Below are positions 60,462 to 64,000 of a stretch of DNA of 64,000 nt, one piece after another. The notes under the pieces were generated by a model that was given only the letters and a program-made list of their open reading frames with translations, did no database searches and had not been told where the DNA came from. Within the stretch, counting starts at the first letter, position 1. Each line of letters starts with the position of its first letter. Position numbers and translations under genes: made by a program. Source of the DNA: Leisingera sp. NJS204 (GTDB lineage: Bacteria; Pseudomonadota; Alphaproteobacteria; Rhodobacterales; Rhodobacteraceae); contig NZ_CP035417.1 of the NCBI RefSeq assembly GCF_004123675.1, positions 3,339,501 to 3,403,500 on the forward strand, in the 5' to 3' direction.

Positions 60462-61922
60462 ATGGGCATTTCCGTCGATACCTTTTTCCTCAACCCTGAC
60501 GCCCAGGGCACTCTGCAAGCGCAGATCCAGGAGATGATTGCCGAGGGCATTCTGTCCGGCCGGTTCCGGGTCGGGGAAAAGCTGCCGTCGTCGCGCAAAC
60601 TGGCGGCGCATCTGGGGATCAGCCGGATCACCGTGACGCTGGCCTATACCGAGCTTTTGGCCAATGACTACCTTACCTCGCGCGGGCGGTCGGGGTACTT
60701 TGTTTCCGACAATGCGCCGGTGCCGCCCTCCTACACGCCGCAGCAGAAGTCCGGCGATGCGATGGATTGGGGCAAGGTGCTGGCGCGCAGCTTTACTGGC
60801 GGCGACACCCCGCGCAAACCCCAGAACTGGCGCGAGTACCGCTATCCGTTCATCTACGGGCAAGCCGATGCCTCACTGTTTGACCATGCCAATTGGCGGC
60901 TGTGCGCGCTGCGGGCGCTGGGGCAAAAGGATTTTGCCGCGCTGGCAAATGATTATTTTGACCAGGACGATCCGCTGCTGATCGAGTACATCGCCCGCCA
61001 CACGCTGCCGCGGCGCGGGATCACTGCGCGGCCTGAAGAGGTTTTGATCACCCTGGGCGCCCAGAATGCGCTGTGGATCACCTGCCAGCTGCTGTTGAAC
61101 CGCAGGCGGCGGGCTGCGGTGGAGGATCCGGCCTATTACACCCTGCGCGACCAGGTGGTGCAGACCCGCTGCCAGGTGGATTGCATTCCGGTCGATGACG
61201 GCGGGCTGCCGCCCGAGCAGATTTCGCAAGACACCGATGTGATCTTCTGCACCCCCAGCCATCAAAGCCCGACCACCTTCACCATGCCGATGGAACGGCG
61301 CAAGGAGCTGCTGCAGCGGGCCGGTGAAATCGACGCGGTGATCGTCGAGGATGACTACGAATTCGAAATGTCCTTTCTGGGCGCGCCTTCCCCTTCGCTG
61401 AAGTCTCTCGATACCGAAGGGCGGGTGATTTATGCCGGCAGTTTTTCCAAATCGCTGTTTCCCGGGCTGCGGCTTGGGTATCTGGTCGGCTCGGAACCGT
61501 TTATCCGCCAGGCCCGGGCCTTGCGCGCCAGCGTGCTGCGGCACCCGCCGGGCCATGTCCAGCGCACCGTCGCCTATTTCCTGTCGCTGGGCCATTACGA
61601 CGCCCAGATCCGGCGTACCGCCAAGGTACTGCATGACCGCCGCGCAGTGATTGAGGATGCCATCCGCAAGCACGGCCTCGCCATTGCCGGCGTCGGCAGC
61701 TTTGGCGGCTCGGCCCTGTGGATGCGGGCACCGGACGGGGTGGATACCACCGCTGTTGCAGAACGGCTGAAGGAAAAGAGCGTGATCATTGAGCCCGGCG
61801 CACCGTTTTTTGGCGCCGAGCACCGGCAGCAGAATTATTACCGGCTTGGCTATTCTTCGATACCCGTCACAAGGATCGAGCCTGGCCTGGCATTGATTGC
61901 CAAGGCACTGAAGCAAGGCTGA
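60462..61922 (+). CDS. tauR: Taurine regulator, MocR/GntR-aminotransferase family
   Basis: 486 residues. The N-terminal winged helix (LQAQIQEMIAEGILSGRFRVGEKLPSSRKLAAHLGISRITVTLAYTEL) is fused to an aminotransferase-like domain with the PLP lysine K330 in SFSKSLFPGLRLGY. TauR-type proteins activate taurine genes in response to taurine-derived PLP adducts. ATG 60462 is chosen because AAGG lies 8 bases upstream; the GTG at 60453 is too close to it. Located between tpa and xsc. Confidence 0.88.
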   Translation: MGISVDTFFLNPDAQGTLQAQIQEMIAEGILSGRFRVGEKLPSSRKLAAHLGISRITVTLAYTELLANDYLTSRGRSGYFVSDNAPVPPSYTPQQKSGDAMDWGKVLARSFTGGDTPRKPQNWREYRYPFIYGQADASLFDHANWRLCALRALGQKDFAALANDYFDQDDPLLIEYIARHTLPRRGITARPEEVLITLGAQNALWITCQLLLNRRRRAAVEDPAYYTLRDQVVQTRCQVDCIPVDDGGLPPEQISQDTDVIFCTPSHQSPTTFTMPMERRKELLQRAGEIDAVIVEDDYEFEMSFLGAPSPSLKSLDTEGRVIYAGSFSKSLFPGLRLGYLVGSEPFIRQARALRASVLRHPPGHVQRTVAYFLSLGHYDAQIRRTAKVLHDRRAVIEDAIRKHGLAIAGVGSFGGSALWMRAPDGVDTTAVAERLKEKSVIIEPGAPFFGAEHRQQNYYRLGYSSIPVTRIEPGLALIAKALKQG

Positions 61923-61941
61923 ACCCGGAATCCAGCAGAGA

Positions 61942-61984
61942 ATGGCGCGGCAAATGATACCAAACGTATCATTTGCCGCGCCAT
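61942..61984. terminator. Perfect 19-bp hairpin between tauR and xsc
   Basis: ATGGCGCGGCAAATGATAC (61942-61960) pairs perfectly with its complement at 61966-61984 around the loop CAAAC. It starts 19 bases after the tauR stop and 198 bases before xsc. No T-run follows, so it may be a terminator of unusual type, a transcript-processing stem, or a protein site. Confidence 0.6.
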
Positions 61985-62063
61985 CTGCATTCATGCGCCT
62001 GCACAGCGTGACCGGCTGAAGCGTATATGAAAATCCACCTTTGCTATTTTCATCATGCCAGTT

Positions 62064-62096
62064 TTGGACCTATCCGGGTTTGGCAACTGGCCCTAA
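62064..62096. promoter_or_regulatory. TauR-box direct repeats upstream of xsc
   Basis: TTGGACCTAT (62064-62073) and CTGGCCCTAA (62087-62096), start-to-start 23 bp, the same step as before tpa. They lie 86-119 bases before the xsc ATG. This places xsc under its own TauR-controlled promoter rather than depending on readthrough from tauR. Confidence 0.7.
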
Positions 62097-62182
62097 CCCG
62101 GTCTCCCCCCGCCCCCTAAACCAGAGTCAATTCCCGGCACTGCGCCCGGGGGAATTCCGCGTCTCACTCAGGAGAACCCGCC

Positions 62183-63955
62183 ATGAAAATGACCACCGAA
62201 GAAGCCTTCGTCAAAACCCTGCAAATGCACGGCATCGAACACGCCTTTGGCATCATCGGCTCGGCCATGATGCCGATTTCCGATATCTTTGAGCCGGCAG
62301 GCATCACCTTCTGGGACTGCGCCCACGAAGGTTCCGGCGGCATGATGGCGGACGGCTACACCCGCGCCACCGGCAAGATGTCGATGATGATTGCCCAGAA
62401 CGGCCCCGGCATCACCAACTTTGTGACCGCCGTGAAAACCGCCTACTGGAACCACACCCCGCTGCTGCTGGTCACCCCGCAGGCCGCGAACAAGACCATG
62501 GGCCAGGGCGGTTTCCAGGAAATGGAACAGATGCGCATGTTTGCCGACTGCGTCTGCTACCAGGAAGAAGTGCGCGACCCCTCGCGCATGGCCGAAGTCC
62601 TGAACCGCGTGATCATGCAGGCCAAGCGCAACTCGGCGCCGGCCCAGATCAACGTGCCGCGCGACTATTTCACCCAGGTGATCGACATCGACCTGCCCGC
62701 AATCGTCGACTTTGAACTGCCCTCCGGCGGCGCGGATGCGGTGAGCCAGGCAGCCGAGCTGCTGTCGAACGCCAAGTTCCCGGTCATCCTGAACGGTGCC
62801 GGCGTTGTCATCGGCGGCGCGATCCCCGCGTCCATGGCCCTGGCCGAGCGTCTGGATGCCCCGGTCTGCGTTGGCTACCAGCACAACGACGCCTTCCCCG
62901 GCTCGCACCCGCTGTTTGCAGGCCCGCTGGGATACAACGGTTCCAAGGCCGGCATGGAGCTGATCTCCAAAGCTGACGTAGTGCTGGCACTTGGCACCCG
63001 CCTGAACCCGTTCTCGACCTTGCCCGGCTACGGCATCGACTATTGGCCGACCGACGCGAAAATCATCCAGGTTGACATCAACCCGGACCGCATCGGCCTG
63101 ACCAAGAAAGTATCCGTGGGCATCGTCGGCGACGCAAAAACCGTTGCAGACACGATCCTTGGCCAACTGGCAGACACTGCAGGCGACGCGGGCCGCGATG
63201 AGCGCAAGGCGCTGATCTCGCACACCAAGTCGGCTTGGGCCCAGGAACTGTCCTCGATGGACAGCGAGCAGGACGATCCCGGCACCACCTGGAACGAACG
63301 TGCCCGCGCTGCCAAGCCCGACTGGCTCAGCCCGCGCCGCGCATGGCGTGCAATCCAGGCCGGCCTGCCGAAAGATGCGATCATCTCCTCGGACATCGGC
63401 AACAACTGCGCCATCGGCAACGCCTACCCGTCGTTTGAAGACGGCCGCAAATACCTGGCCCCCGGCCTGTTCGGCCCCTGCGGTTACGGCCTGCCGGCAG
63501 TTGTCGGCGCGAAAATCGGCTGCCCCGACGTTCCGGTTGTCGGTTTCTCGGGCGACGGCGCATTCGGCATCGCAGTGACCGAGCTGACCGCGATCGGCCG
63601 CGAAGAATGGCCCGCCGTGACCCAGGTTGTTTTCCGCAACTACCAGTGGGGCGCGGAAAAGCGTAACTCCACCCTGTGGTTCGACGACAACTTTGTCGGC
63701 ACCGAGCTGGACCAGCAGGTCTCCTATGCCGGCATCGCCAATGCCTGCGGCCTGAAAGGTGTGATTGCCCGCACCCAGGACGAGCTGACCGACGCCCTGC
63801 GTCAGGCCTGCGAAGACCAGAAGAAAGGCATCACCACCCTGATCGAAGCGATGATCAACCAGGAACTGGGTGAGCCGTTCCGCCGCGACGCAATGAAGAA
63901 ACCGGTCGCCGTTGCTGGCATCAGCAAGGACGACATGCGTCCGCAGCAGGTCTGA
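62183..63955 (+). CDS. xsc: Sulfoacetaldehyde acetyltransferase
   Basis: 590 residues, the usual Xsc length. A thiamine diphosphate enzyme that turns sulfoacetaldehyde and phosphate into acetyl phosphate and sulfite. It opens MKMTTEEAFVKTLQMHGIEHAFGIIGSAMMPISDIFEPAGITFWDCAHEGSGGMMADGYTRATGK, with the thiamine-site glutamate in DCAHEGS. The cofactor motif VVGFSGDGAFGIAVTEL-to-FRNYQWGAEKRN follows near the C-terminus. AGGAGAACCCGCC precedes the ATG. A phosphate acetyltransferase gene would be expected just beyond the window. Confidence 0.96.
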   Translation: MKMTTEEAFVKTLQMHGIEHAFGIIGSAMMPISDIFEPAGITFWDCAHEGSGGMMADGYTRATGKMSMMIAQNGPGITNFVTAVKTAYWNHTPLLLVTPQAANKTMGQGGFQEMEQMRMFADCVCYQEEVRDPSRMAEVLNRVIMQAKRNSAPAQINVPRDYFTQVIDIDLPAIVDFELPSGGADAVSQAAELLSNAKFPVILNGAGVVIGGAIPASMALAERLDAPVCVGYQHNDAFPGSHPLFAGPLGYNGSKAGMELISKADVVLALGTRLNPFSTLPGYGIDYWPTDAKIIQVDINPDRIGLTKKVSVGIVGDAKTVADTILGQLADTAGDAGRDERKALISHTKSAWAQELSSMDSEQDDPGTTWNERARAAKPDWLSPRRAWRAIQAGLPKDAIISSDIGNNCAIGNAYPSFEDGRKYLAPGLFGPCGYGLPAVVGAKIGCPDVPVVGFSGDGAFGIAVTELTAIGREEWPAVTQVVFRNYQWGAEKRNSTLWFDDNFVGTELDQQVSYAGIANACGLKGVIARTQDELTDALRQACEDQKKGITTLIEAMINQELGEPFRRDAMKKPVAVAGISKDDMRPQQV

Positions 63956-64000
63956 ACCTGATGCCCCTGCCCTTTGACCTTTCAATGGGCCAGGGGGCCT

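Overview
The window looks like chromosomal DNA from a marine alphaproteobacterium of the Roseobacter group (Rhodobacterales), most like Leisingera, Phaeobacter or Ruegeria. The grounds are the high GC content, tightly overlapping operons, a Lrp-linked fused indolepyruvate oxidoreductase, the tpa/tauR/xsc taurine genes, the C-P lyase cluster accompanied by a DUF1045 gene, and the Entner-Doudoroff genes. The genus is an inference. I see no tRNA, rRNA, CRISPR array, insertion sequence, integrase or replication origin.

Layout. 1-5166: the end of a DUF3307 membrane gene, a Lrp-type regulator divergent from a large fused indolepyruvate ferredoxin oxidoreductase, and a TetR regulator. 5603-12812: a five-gene operon for a peptide-type ABC importer (fused double ATPase, binding protein, two permeases) ending in a class III CoA-transferase. 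13032-15416: an MscS-type channel. 15812-22320: seven tightly coupled genes of an unassigned glycan pathway (four glycosyltransferases, a histidine phosphatase, a polysaccharide deacetylase and a small methyltransferase). 22412-30106: a phosphonate C-P lyase locus (phnM, a DUF1045 2H phosphoesterase, phnN-L-K-J-I-H-G and the divergent regulator phnF). 30366-32580: a tungstate importer (tupABC). 32870-36344: nadA-nadB-nadC for de novo NAD. 36390-40014: a gtr-type O-antigen glucosylation cluster with an inserted methyltransferase. 40217-44269: a CocE-type hydrolase divergent from an XRE regulator, and a second CoA-transferase. 44433-48317: a five-gene operon of a membrane-fused spermidine synthase, a DUF350 protein, a 52-residue membrane microprotein and two zinc-ribbon DUF4178 proteins. 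48605-52577: zwf-edd-eda. 52721-56884: a D-cysteine desulfhydrase-like enzyme, a FrnE-like DsbA oxidoreductase, and a class III aminotransferase paired with a BKACE enzyme. 57178 to the end: taurine catabolism (tpa, tauR, xsc) interrupted by an SDR and an M15-like peptidase gene on the other strand.

How it fits together. Much of the window serves use of organic sulfonates, phosphonates, amino acids and peptides typical of the coastal ocean. Taurine is deaminated by Tpa and desulfonated by Xsc; direct repeats resembling TauR boxes, spaced 23 bp, lie before both genes. Phosphonates are processed by PhnGHIJKLM and PhnN, with the DUF1045 protein a plausible stand-in for the missing PhnP. NADPH and pyruvate come from the Entner-Doudoroff genes.

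The best candidates for undescribed biology are the DUF4178/DUF350/spermidine synthase operon and the seven-gene glycan operon. Several precise inverted or direct repeats in promoter regions also deserve attention: 5439-5489, 29286-29336, 42284-42311, 48399-48420, 59471-59525 and 61942-61984.
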